A stretch of 64,000 nucleotides of DNA from Prevotella sp. (GTDB lineage: Bacteria; Bacteroidota; Bacteroidia; Bacteroidales; Bacteroidaceae): NCBI GenBank assembly GCA_017458225.1, contig JAFTFX010000001.1:45915-109914 (forward strand). Reading direction: 5' to 3'. This document shows, piece after piece, positions 14,394-23,700 of this stretch. The notes below the pieces were generated by a model that ran no database searches, was not told where the DNA came from, and saw only the letters and a list, made by a program, of their open reading frames with translations. The position numbers were made by a program, and so were the translations under genes. How positions within the stretch are numbered: the first letter of the stretch is position 1; each line of letters starts with the position of its first letter.

Positions 14394-15485
14394 ATGGCAG
14401 AAGAAAAAGAGGTTGTATTGATGAAAGGCAACGAGGCTATAGCCCGTGCTGCCATTCGTTGTGGCGTGGATGGCTATTTCGGCTATCCCATCACCCCACA
14501 GAGCGAAGTGATTGAGACGCTGGCCGAGCTGAAGCCTTGGGAGACCACAGGTATGCAGGTGGTGCAGGCTGAGAGCGAACTGGCCAGTATCTATATGGTG
14601 TATGGCGCTGCCGGTGCTGGCAAGCGCGCTATGACCTCGTCGTCGAGCCCTGGCATCGCGCTGATGCAGGAGGGCATCACCTATATGGCTGGTGCCGAAC
14701 TGCCGGGCGTGTTTGTCAACGTGCAGCGTGGCGGTCCTGGTCTGGGCACCATTCAGCCCTCGCAGGGCGACTATTTCCAGGCAACCCGTGGCGGCGGCAA
14801 TGGCGACTATAACGTCATCGTGCTGGCTCCGGCCTCTGTGCAGGAGATGGCCGACTTCGTCGATCTGGCCTTCGAGTTGGCTTTCAAGTATCGCAATCCG
14901 GCCATGATTCTCAGTGACGGTGTGATTGGTCAGATGATGGAAAAGGTGGTGCTGCCGCCGTTCAAGCCCCGTCGTACGGACGAGGAGATTATCCGCGACT
15001 GCCCCTGGGCCTCTACTGGCAAAAAGAAAGGACAGACACGCCGCGTGATCACTTCGCTTGAGCTGAAGCCCGAGGAAATGGAGAAGCGCAATTTGGCCTT
15101 GCAGGAGAAATACAAGAAAATCAAGGAGAACGAGGTGCGCTATGAAACCCAACAGTGCGACGATGCCGAATACCTGATTGTAGCCTTCGGCTCAGCAGCC
15201 CGTATTGCAGAGAAAGCCATCGAGATTGCTCGTGAGGAAGGCCTGAAGGTAGGTCTGTTCCGCCCCATCACGCTGTGGCCGTTCCCTGAAAAAGAGATTG
15301 CACAGATGGCAAAGGGCAAGAAAGGCGTGCTTGTGGCCGAGATCAATGCCGGCCAGATGGTGCAGGACGTTCGTTTGGCCATCAACGGTGCAGTGCCTGT
15401 AGAGCAGTTCGGTCGTCTGGGAGGCATCGTGCCCGAGCCTGAGGAGATCGTTGGCGCACTCCGCACACGTCTCATGAAATCATAA
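14394..15485 (+). CDS. vorB: 2-oxoacid:ferredoxin oxidoreductase, alpha subunit (VorB/KorA type)
   Basis: A 363-residue subunit. MKGNEAIARAAIRCGVDGYF followed by GYPITPQSEVIE is the pyrimidine-binding opening of this family. TSSSSPGIALMQEG and NVQRGGPGLGTIQPSQGDYF are conserved in the alpha chains. The C-terminal part (EYLIVAFGSAARIAEKAIE; GLFRPITLWPFPEKEI) is the transketolase-C-like domain. Together with the beta chain it binds thiamine diphosphate and decarboxylates a 2-oxoacid to acyl-CoA. Annotation varies between 3-methyl-2-oxobutanoate and 2-oxoglutarate as substrate. An AT-rich repetitive spacer of 38 bp (ATTATTAATT-like) separates it from the beta gene. Confidence 0.93.
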   Translation: MAEEKEVVLMKGNEAIARAAIRCGVDGYFGYPITPQSEVIETLAELKPWETTGMQVVQAESELASIYMVYGAAGAGKRAMTSSSSPGIALMQEGITYMAGAELPGVFVNVQRGGPGLGTIQPSQGDYFQATRGGGNGDYNVIVLAPASVQEMADFVDLAFELAFKYRNPAMILSDGVIGQMMEKVVLPPFKPRRTDEEIIRDCPWASTGKKKGQTRRVITSLELKPEEMEKRNLALQEKYKKIKENEVRYETQQCDDAEYLIVAFGSAARIAEKAIEIAREEGLKVGLFRPITLWPFPEKEIAQMAKGKKGVLVAEINAGQMVQDVRLAINGAVPVEQFGRLGGIVPEPEEIVGALRTRLMKS

Positions 15486-15523
15486 TTACTAATTATTAAT
15501 TTCTGATTATTAATTAAAAGATT

Positions 15524-16294
15524 ATGGAAGCAAAAGATATCATTTCGCAAGAGAATCTGGTCTATAAGAAGCCTACTCTCCTGAACGACAATAACATGCA
15601 CTATTGCCCCGGCTGTTCGCATGGCGTGGTGCATAAGCTCGTGGCCGAAGTCATCGAGGAAATGGGCATGGAGGAAAAGGCCATTGGCGTAAGTCCCGTG
15701 GGCTGTGCCGTGTTTGCCTATAACTATATTGATATTGACTGGCAGGAAGCCGCCCACGGACGTGCTCCCGCTATTGCAACGGGCATTAAGCGCATGTGGC
15801 CCGACCGTCTGGTGTTTACCTATCAGGGCGACGGCGACTTGGCTTGTATCGGTACGTGTGAGACCATCCACGCCCTGAACCGTGGCGAGAACATTGTCAT
15901 CATCTTCGTTAACAATGCCATCTACGGCATGACGGGCGGACAGATGGCCCCCACGACGCTCATAGGCCAGAAAACCTCTACCTGCCCTTACGGTCGCGAT
16001 CCGCAACTGCACGGTTATCCTCTGAAGATGGCCGACATCGCTGCCCAGCTGGAAGGCACTTGCTACGTCACTCGCCAGTCGGTGGAGTCGGTGGCTTCGA
16101 TCAATAAGGCCAAGAAGGCTTTGAAGAAGGCTTTCCAGGCCTCGATGGACGGCAAGGGCTCAAGCCTTGTGGAGTTTGTGTCAACGTGTAACAGCGGATG
16201 GAAACTCACGCCCGTGAAAGCTAATGAGTGGATGAAGGAGAACATGTTCCCCTTCTATCCGAAAGGAGACCTCAAAGACACCACGAGTCTTTGA
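15524..16294 (+). CDS. 2-oxoacid:ferredoxin oxidoreductase, beta (thiamine diphosphate) subunit
   Basis: A 256-residue subunit. HYCPGCSHGVVHKLVAEV supplies the CPGC cysteines near the cofactor. GDGDLACIGTCETIHALNRG followed by NNAIYGMTGGQM is the GDG...N thiamine-diphosphate and magnesium motif. It works with the alpha subunit in the decarboxylation step and passes electrons to the ferredoxin subunit. The gene is third in the operon. The spacer to the gamma gene holds a short run of AGTGAAT repeats. The length is normal for KorB/VorA chains. Confidence 0.94.
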   Translation: MEAKDIISQENLVYKKPTLLNDNNMHYCPGCSHGVVHKLVAEVIEEMGMEEKAIGVSPVGCAVFAYNYIDIDWQEAAHGRAPAIATGIKRMWPDRLVFTYQGDGDLACIGTCETIHALNRGENIVIIFVNNAIYGMTGGQMAPTTLIGQKTSTCPYGRDPQLHGYPLKMADIAAQLEGTCYVTRQSVESVASINKAKKALKKAFQASMDGKGSSLVEFVSTCNSGWKLTPVKANEWMKENMFPFYPKGDLKDTTSL

Positions 16295-16326
16295 AGTGAA
16301 TAGTGAATAGTGAAAAGCGTATAGTT

Positions 16327-16872
16327 ATGAAGAAAGAAATCATCATAGCAGGATTCGGTGGCCAAGGCGTGCTCTCAATGGGTAAGATTCTGGCCTACTC
16401 GGGTCTGATGGAAGATAAAGAAGTGACGTGGATGCCTGCCTACGGCCCTGAACAGCGCGGCGGTACGGCTAACGTGACCGTGATAGTGAGCGACACTCGC
16501 ATTTCGTCGCCCATCCTCAGTAAGTACGACATTGCCATCGTGCTGAACCAGCCCTCGTTGGAGAAGTTCGAACCCAAACTGAAGCCCGGCGGCATTCTGA
16601 TCTACGACAGTTACGGCATCATCAACCCTCCGCAGCGCAAGGACATCACCATCTACAAGATTGACGCAATGGACAAGGCTGCCGAGATGAAGAACGGCAA
16701 GGTGTTCAACATGATTGTGCTGGGCGGACTGCTGAAGGTGGCCCCCGTAGTGGGCTTTGAAGGCGTGGAGAAAGCACTGAAGAAGACGCTGCCCGAGCGC
16801 CATCATAACCTGATTCCCCTGAATATGCAGGCATTGGAAGAAGGTGGAAAGATTATAGAAGAGGTGAAATAG
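16327..16872 (+). CDS. 2-oxoacid:ferredoxin oxidoreductase, gamma subunit
   Basis: A 181-residue subunit of the POR_gamma type. IIIAGFGGQGVLSMGKILAY is the family signature near the N-terminus, followed by YGPEQRGGTANVTVIVSD. The ATG at 16327 (MKKEIIIAGFGG) fits the family; an in-frame ATG at 16303 lies inside the repetitive AGTGAAT spacer and is less likely. The subunit completes the 2-oxoacid:ferredoxin oxidoreductase and probably shapes CoA binding. It is the last gene of the operon, 17 bp before the sensor gene. Confidence 0.93.
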   Translation: MKKEIIIAGFGGQGVLSMGKILAYSGLMEDKEVTWMPAYGPEQRGGTANVTVIVSDTRISSPILSKYDIAIVLNQPSLEKFEPKLKPGGILIYDSYGIINPPQRKDITIYKIDAMDKAAEMKNGKVFNMIVLGGLLKVAPVVGFEGVEKALKKTLPERHHNLIPLNMQALEEGGKIIEEVK

Positions 16873-16889
16873 AAACAAACGGAATCCGG

Positions 16890-19889
16890 ATGTACAAAAC
16901 GCTCATAGTAGCTCTTTTGGCAATAGCATCATCGCTTACGTCGAGTGCACAGCAGTTGCAGGCCACATTGTCGCATTATACGATAGAAAACGGCCTGTGC
17001 TCGAATACCATATCCCACTTGGCACAAGACGACTATGGCTATATCTGGATTTCAACATGGAACGGACTGTCGCGCTTCGACGGTTATGAGTTCTATAATT
17101 ATCAGACGGGTGCAGGCAGTCACATCCCCAATCTGCACAACCGCGTCAAAGACATCTCCATCGATAACATGCAGAATATCTGGATGCAGATGTACGACGG
17201 GCGCGTGTTTGTCGTGAAGCGTTCCATAGACACCATTATCAATCCCTTTGAAGAAATCAGCGGCAGCGAAGACTTCCGCACGAACGATCCCATCACCGTG
17301 ACCAGCATCGGCGAAGTCATTGTCAACGTGACCGATGTGGGACTCTACAAGATGAGTGTAGGGCAGGACCATATTCAGGCACAGCTGATTACAACCAATG
17401 GATTGCATGTGACCTCGATGGCCGAAGGCTATCAAAACGATATCTGGCTGGGCACAGACAAGGGTGTGCATCGCATGGATGTCTCTAACCTCACGGTAGA
17501 GCAGAAAGGCTATTTTCTGGACCAGGAAATCACCAAACTCTATTCGAACGGATATAATATCTTCGTCGGAACAAAGTCGGGCAAGATATTGTCGTTCTCG
17601 TATGGACAGAATCCTGCCGTCATACGAAGTGGTGGCAGCAGGATTACAGGTCTCTTTGTTGACAGTCACGGACTGGTGTGGTTCTCGGATGCCAATGCTG
17701 GTGTAGCACGCATCAAGCCAAACTCGATGGACGAGAAACGCTTCGTGCAACGTGTCGTCGTCCCCGATTATGACGGATTGGGGGCTGAGTTCAACGAAGC
17801 TAACGGCTATGTGTGGATGCGCATGTGTAAAGGCGGTTACGGCTACTACAACCGCGAGACTGACGAAGTGGAGTATTTCCATAACGACCCGTCGAACAGT
17901 TGGAACCTGTCGAACACGGTGAATGCTCGGTTGGAAATGAACGAGGGCGTCGTTTGGGAGTCAACCAGTCGCAGAGCCTTGGAGAAACTGGAAATCATGA
18001 GAAAAGTGATTGACCGTGTGCAAGTCTATCCGGGCGAAGAAAACTCCATGAACAACGAGGTGCGTGCCATGATCTACGATGCCAGCCGACAGCAGTTCAT
18101 CTTTGCCAACAAGTCGGGCACCATGTTCTTTGTCAACGCCGGACAGGTTGTACAGACGCTGAGCAAAGACAGAAACGGCAATCCCTTAGGCCGCATATAC
18201 GGCATCTCCCTCGACAGCAAAGGCAACTATTGGGTGAGCTGTAAGGGCGACGGCATTTACAGAATAACTCCTCAGGGCAGTGGTTTCGACATCAAGAACT
18301 ATCGTCATGACGACAACGACACTTGGTCGATAAACGATGACCGAGCCTATTGCACGGTCGAAGACAAGGATGGGAACATCTGGGTTGCCACCTATGGAGG
18401 CGGTGTCAACATCTTGACGAATCCGGATAAAGGAAAGTCGGGATTCCTGAACGTGAAGAACAGCATGCGTAAGTATCCCTACAACTCGCACAGAAAAGTA
18501 CGCACGTTGGCTCTTGACAGCGACGGAAACGTATGGGCAGGCACGACCGATGGCATTCTGGTGATGTCTTATCACGACAAGAAACTGCTCATCGAGCCCT
18601 TGGCAACCTCAAAGACAGACCCCGACAAGATACTGATGTCCAATGATATCGTGTGCATTGCTCAGGACCGGCATGGAGCGATGTGGGTAGGAACGAATGG
18701 CGGCGGCTTGGCACACACCGTGGGTAAAGATGCCAACGGTTGCTGGCTCTTTGAGAATTTCGGCTCAAGAGACGGATTGCCCAGCGAAGAAATCAAGAGC
18801 CTGGTATTTGATAATCGCGACAACGTGTGGTTCTCAACCGATCACGTGCTGTGTTCCTACGATGTAGACAAAAACATTTTCACCACGTTCTCCTATCTTG
18901 AAGGCGTCGATGAGACCATGTGTTCTGAGGGCTCGGCAGTGTGCTTCCCCAATGGCAATATCGTGTTCGGCACGGTGAACGGCTACTATGTGGTTGACCG
19001 CACAAAGCTGGTAACAGCAGCCGGTAACCTGCTGAAGCTGAGAATCACCGATTTCTGGCTGAACGATGAGTTGCAGACACCTCGCAAGAACAGTCCTATC
19101 AGCTATTATGTTCCTGACAGCAAGTCGGTGGAACTGCCTAACCACAGCGACATTTTCTCCTTCCGTTTTGCCTCGTTGAACTATCAGTTGCAGCATCGCG
19201 TACATTATCAATATATGTTGGAAGGCTATGACCATAACTGGCAGAATGCCGACCGCGACCGCATTGCTACCTATGGGAACATCCCTACGGGCAGCTATCG
19301 CTTCAAGGTGAAGGCTTTCCTGCTGGAGTCGCCTGAGAAGTACGACATGCGACAGATTGAAGTGGTGGTTCCGCCCTATTTCCTGCTGTCATCTAATGCT
19401 ATCTGGCTCTATATGATTATGGCCATTGTGCTCGGCATCTGGCTGATGTTCAAGCGCGAGAAACAGTTGGAGAAAGAAGAGAAACTGCGCATGCTGCGCG
19501 AGGGACCGCGACAGAAGAAGGTGCAGGTCGTCAACAATGACTTCATGATTTTCCTAAACGAATTCCTTGATATCCACTTCTCTGACCCGATGCTTTCGGT
19601 AGAAGAGATGGTGGCAGCCTCTGATCAGGACGAAGCCGAGTTTAACCTGACACTGCGCAAACTGACAGGACAAAGCCCCAAGGAATATGTTCATGAGTTC
19701 CGACTGAAGAAGGCTGTAGAGATGATTGAAACAACCGACATGTCGATTGCCGAAGTAGCTTTCAACTGCGGATTTGTAGATCCGGCCACCTTCAACCGGC
19801 AGTTCAGTCAGAAGACGGGCTTCACACCTTCAAAATATCGCGACCTGCATAAGAAAATCAAGGGAGTGGAATCTCCCCCTGACACTTAA
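16890..19889 (+). CDS. membrane sensor with propeller domains joined directly to an AraC-type regulator
   Basis: The 999-residue protein has a signal peptide (ending TSSAQ, about residue 21). A long periplasmic region of Reg_prop beta-propeller repeats follows (for example DDYGYIWISTWNGLSRFDG and DGNIWVATYGGGVNIL), then a Y_Y_Y domain (about 745-822; YQYMLEGYDHNWQNAD). One membrane span lies at about 834-855 (AIWLYMIMAIVLGIWLMF). The cytoplasmic part is short, with an AraC helix-turn-helix at about 884-990 (MSIAEVAFNCGFVDPATFNR; GFTPSKYRDLH). Hybrid two-component systems of this family also carry histidine kinase and receiver domains; both are absent, and the linker of about 30 residues leaves no room for them. 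It would act as a one-step membrane-bound transcription factor. The ligand is unknown. Confidence 0.88.
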   Translation: MYKTLIVALLAIASSLTSSAQQLQATLSHYTIENGLCSNTISHLAQDDYGYIWISTWNGLSRFDGYEFYNYQTGAGSHIPNLHNRVKDISIDNMQNIWMQMYDGRVFVVKRSIDTIINPFEEISGSEDFRTNDPITVTSIGEVIVNVTDVGLYKMSVGQDHIQAQLITTNGLHVTSMAEGYQNDIWLGTDKGVHRMDVSNLTVEQKGYFLDQEITKLYSNGYNIFVGTKSGKILSFSYGQNPAVIRSGGSRITGLFVDSHGLVWFSDANAGVARIKPNSMDEKRFVQRVVVPDYDGLGAEFNEANGYVWMRMCKGGYGYYNRETDEVEYFHNDPSNSWNLSNTVNARLEMNEGVVWESTSRRALEKLEIMRKVIDRVQVYPGEENSMNNEVRAMIYDASRQQFIFANKSGTMFFVNAGQVVQTLSKDRNGNPLGRIYGISLDSKGNYWVSCKGDGIYRITPQGSGFDIKNYRHDDNDTWSINDDRAYCTVEDKDGNIWVATYGGGVNILTNPDKGKSGFLNVKNSMRKYPYNSHRKVRTLALDSDGNVWAGTTDGILVMSYHDKKLLIEPLATSKTDPDKILMSNDIVCIAQDRHGAMWVGTNGGGLAHTVGKDANGCWLFENFGSRDGLPSEEIKSLVFDNRDNVWFSTDHVLCSYDVDKNIFTTFSYLEGVDETMCSEGSAVCFPNGNIVFGTVNGYYVVDRTKLVTAAGNLLKLRITDFWLNDELQTPRKNSPISYYVPDSKSVELPNHSDIFSFRFASLNYQLQHRVHYQYMLEGYDHNWQNADRDRIATYGNIPTGSYRFKVKAFLLESPEKYDMRQIEVVVPPYFLLSSNAIWLYMIMAIVLGIWLMFKREKQLEKEEKLRMLREGPRQKKVQVVNNDFMIFLNEFLDIHFSDPMLSVEEMVAASDQDEAEFNLTLRKLTGQSPKEYVHEFRLKKAVEMIETTDMSIAEVAFNCGFVDPATFNRQFSQKTGFTPSKYRDLHKKIKGVESPPDT

Positions 19890-19899
19890 ATATACTATT

Positions 19900-20118
19900 G
19901 GGGACGTGCTCGTTCGATCGGGATACTCATCAATTAACTTGTGAAAACCGGGCAGTCTTCTTTTGCCGATGGCGGGCCATTCGCTCGACGATAGTCGCTT
20001 CGCTCTGCGAAGAATCAGCGTAGCATTCACATGCCGATGGATTACAAAGGCGAAGAGCACCCATAACCTGTGATAAAGGAGTTTTCATCACATCACCAGT
20101 GCGTCCCCATTTTTCTTT
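19900..20118. other. candidate structured region upstream of ribE
   Basis: GGGGACG near 19900 can pair with CGTCCCC at 20112. GTGCTC-g-TTCG can pair with CGAA-GAGCAC, CTTCGC-TCT-GCGAAG forms a local hairpin, and TGTGAT/ATCACA encloses AAAGGAG. The region is GC-rich and has no convincing gene on either strand. The FMN riboswitch core was sought and not found. It may be a leader of ribE, a terminator region or an unrelated RNA; the strand is not certain. Confidence 0.35.
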
Positions 20119-20137
20119 TTCCTAATCAATAATTGAT

Positions 20138-20755
20138 ATGTTTTCTGGAATCATTGAAGAATTTGCAACGGTTGTAGCCATCAGGAAAGACCGGGAGAAT
20201 ATCGACTTTACGTTGACCTGCTCTTTTGTCTGCGAACTGACAATTGACCAAAGTGTTGCCCATAACGGCGTGTGCCTGACTGTTGTCAGTATTGAGCCGG
20301 CCACAGCCAATCGCCCGGCCTGTTATACGGTAACGGCGATGAAGGAAACGCTCGACCGTTCGAATCTCGGCCTGCTCAAAGTGGGCGATAAGGTCAATGT
20401 GGAGCGCTCCATGCTGATGAACGGTCGGCTGGACGGCCATATCGTGCAAGGACATGTAGACCAGACGGCCACCTGTGTTGATGTTCAGGATGCCGACGGC
20501 TCAACCTATTTTACGTTCAGCTACCCCTACGATGCCGAGATGGTACGCCACGGATATTTCACTGTCGACAAAGGTTCTGTAACGGTCAATGGTGTCAGCC
20601 TTACCGTCTGCCGTCCCACACGCGACACCTTCCAAGTGGCCATCATACCCTATACTTTTGAACATACCAATTTCTGTGATATCCACATTGGCACGGTTGT
20701 GAATATCGAGTTCGACATCATTGGCAAGTATATTGCCCGTATGCAGCAACTGTAA
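20138..20755 (+). CDS. ribE: riboflavin synthase (alpha chain)
   Basis: A 205-residue enzyme that dismutates two 6,7-dimethyl-8-ribityllumazine molecules to riboflavin. It consists of two homologous beta-barrel lumazine-binding repeats. MFSGIIEEFATV opens the first and RLDGHIVQGHVDQTA opens the second. GVCLTVVS and GVSLTVCR are the matching GxxLTV segments of each repeat. The length is standard. The gene stands between a structured region and mfd, with 12 bp to mfd. No FMN riboswitch was recognised in front. Confidence 0.95.
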   Translation: MFSGIIEEFATVVAIRKDRENIDFTLTCSFVCELTIDQSVAHNGVCLTVVSIEPATANRPACYTVTAMKETLDRSNLGLLKVGDKVNVERSMLMNGRLDGHIVQGHVDQTATCVDVQDADGSTYFTFSYPYDAEMVRHGYFTVDKGSVTVNGVSLTVCRPTRDTFQVAIIPYTFEHTNFCDIHIGTVVNIEFDIIGKYIARMQQL

Positions 20756-20767
20756 GCCCATCCAGGC

Positions 20768-23700
20768 ATGAAGATACAGGATCTGTCAACGCTCTATGCC
20801 CATCTGCCTCAGGTGGCAGCATTCGACAAACTGCTGCGGCAGAAGCATCCACAAGTGATTCGCCTGCGCGGACTGATAGCCTCCAGTGCCCCTTTGTTGC
20901 TGAGTGCCTTGTCGGCCAAGAGGGACGGGCTGATGCTGATTGTGATGAACGATGAGGAAGAGGCAGGTTATTTCTATCACGACCTGACGCAGCTGATGGG
21001 GGATGAGCAAGTGCTCTATTTCCCGTCGTCCTATCGTCGTGCCATCAAGTATGCGCAGAAAGATGCGGCTAACGAGATTCTGCGTACCGAAGTACTTGCC
21101 AAGTTGGATCAGGGAACGGTGCGCTACGTGGTCACTCATCCGGAGGCTGTTGCTGAAATGGTGGTCACCAAGAAAAACTTGGAGACACGCACCTTGTCCT
21201 TAGAGCAGGAGCAGACGATAAGCGTCGACGATGTCATCAGCCAGTTGCGCTCTTTGGGCTTTCGCGAGGTCGACTATGTCTATGAGCCCGGTCAGTTTGC
21301 TCTGCGTGGCAGCATTCTCGATGTGTTTTCCTTCAGTCATGAGTATCCTTTCCGCATTGATTTCTTTGGTGATGATATAGATTCTATCCGCACGTTTGAG
21401 GTTGAAGACCAGCTGTCGCGTGAGCGTTGCCGGCAGGTCAGCATCGTGCCGGAGCTATCTGCCGTTGAGGAGAAAGAATCCCTGTTCCGCTATCTGCCCA
21501 GCGATACCGTTTTGCTGTTCAAGAACTATCGGTATGTGCGCGAAATGATTGACCGCACCTATCAGGAAGGCTTCTCTTCCCAGGCCATGACGGAGCGTCT
21601 GGAGGTAGCTACCGAAATGGAACGTGAGGAGATAGAGCGCGAAATGCGCCGCGAGACACAGATCATAACAGGTTCGCAGTTCCTTGCAGACAGCGAGTCT
21701 TTCCGTCGCATCGAGCTGCAGAGTGCTCCCAACGACGAGGACAGCATATCAACGAAAACAGCCGAAGCGGCTAAGACTGGGCAAGCCACGATCAGGTTCA
21801 ACATCGTTCCGCAGCCCCTCTTCCATAAGAACTTCGAACTGCTGCAAAAGACTTTCGAGGACTATCAGCTGCAGGGCTATCACCTCTATATCTTGGCTGA
21901 CAGTCAGAAGCAGCAGGAGCGTCTGCATGAAATCCTGGCCTCTATGTCTGGGGAACAGTCAGATGCCGGTTCTGCTTCTTCCAAACAGTTTTTTGTTTCT
22001 GTCGACAAGACCCTTCATGAGGGCTTCGTCGACGAGGATCTGCGTGTCTGTTTCTTCACCGATCATCAGATTTTCGACCGTTTCCATAAGTACAACCTGA
22101 AGAGCGACAAGGCCCGTAGCGGCAAGGTCGCCCTGACGCTGAAGGAGATTCAGCAGTTCGAGATTGGCGACTATGTGGTTCATGTGGACCACGGCATCGG
22201 CAAGTTCATGGGACTTGTCCGCATGCCTATCACCACAGCCACCGGGCAACAGGCTTATCAGGAGATGATCAAGATACAGTATCAGCATGGCGACAGCATC
22301 TATGTGTCTATCCATTCGCTCTATAAGGTATCGAAATACAAGGCTCAGGACAACGGTCAGCCACCGCGTATGTCGTTCCTTGGCACAGGACAGTGGGAGC
22401 GACTGAAGGAGCGCACCAAGAAACACATCAAGGACATTGCGCGCGACCTGATTCGTCTCTACTCCAAGCGTCGCACGCAGCGCGGCTTCGCCTTCAGCCA
22501 CGACACCTACATGCAGCACGAGCTTGAGGCCTCGTTCCTCTATGAAGATACGCCAGACCAGTTGAAGGCCACGCAGGACGTGAAAGCCGATATGGAGACG
22601 GCACGGCCCATGGACCGTCTGGTCTGCGGCGATGTGGGCTTCGGTAAGACCGAGGTGGCCGTGCGTGCAGCCTTCAAGGCAGCTGTCGACGGCAAGCAGG
22701 TGGCCGTACTTGTGCCTACCACGGTGCTGGCCTATCAGCACTTCCGCACGTTCTCGGGCCGTTTGAAAGACATGCCCGTAAAGGTCGATTACCTCACTCG
22801 AGCCCGGACGGCGAAGCAGACCACTGCTCTCTTGAAAGAGCTTGAAGAAGGCAAGATAGACATTCTGATAGGCACCCAGAAACTCATTGGCAAGAATGTG
22901 AAGTTCAAGGACCTGGGCCTGCTAATCATCGACGAGGAACAGAAGTTCGGCGTTGCTGCCAAGGAGAAGCTGCGCCAGCTGAAGACCAATGTCGACACGC
23001 TCACCATGTCGGCCACTCCCATTCCGCGCACCCTGCAGTTCTCGCTCCTCGGGGCTCGCGACCTCAGCGTCATTCAGACACCACCGCCCAACCGCTATCC
23101 CATTCAGACCGAGATACACACGTTCTCTCCTGAGATTGTTGTCGATGCCGTCAACTTCGAGATGTCGCGCAACGGACAGGTGTACTTCGTCAACAACCGC
23201 ATCAGCGACCTGCCCCATTTGGCAGAGATGATTCAGAAGTATATTCCCGATGCACGCATTGCCGTCGGGCACGGACAGATGAAGCCCGAAGAGCTGGAGG
23301 ACATCGTGTTGGGATTTTCCAATTACGACTACGATGTGCTGCTGTCCACCACTATCGTAGAGAATGGCATCGATATTCCCAATGCCAACACCATTATCAT
23401 CAATGGTGCCCATAATTTCGGCCTCTCCGACTTGCATCAGATGCGCGGTCGTGTGGGTCGCGGCAACCGCAAGGCCTTCTGCTATCTGCTCGCTCCGCCG
23501 CTGTCCGCTCTTCCTGCTGACTCTCGCCGCCGCCTTGAGGCACTTGAGAACTTCAGCGGACTGGGTTCAGGCATCAATATCGCCATGCAAGACCTCGACA
23601 TCCGTGGAGCCGGCAACCTGCTTGGAGCCGAACAGAGCGGCTTCATCAGCGACTTGGGCTACGAGACCTACCAGAAAATCTTGAACGAGGCCATGGCGGA

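Noticed and set aside
19830-20060. Minus-strand 76-codon frame upstream of ribE
   Set aside because: It overlaps the end of the sensor gene and a hairpin-rich region; no promoter or family match.
19890-20137. FMN riboswitch upstream of ribE
   Set aside because: The conserved core segments (such as CCGGCGGT and GCCCGCGA) are missing.
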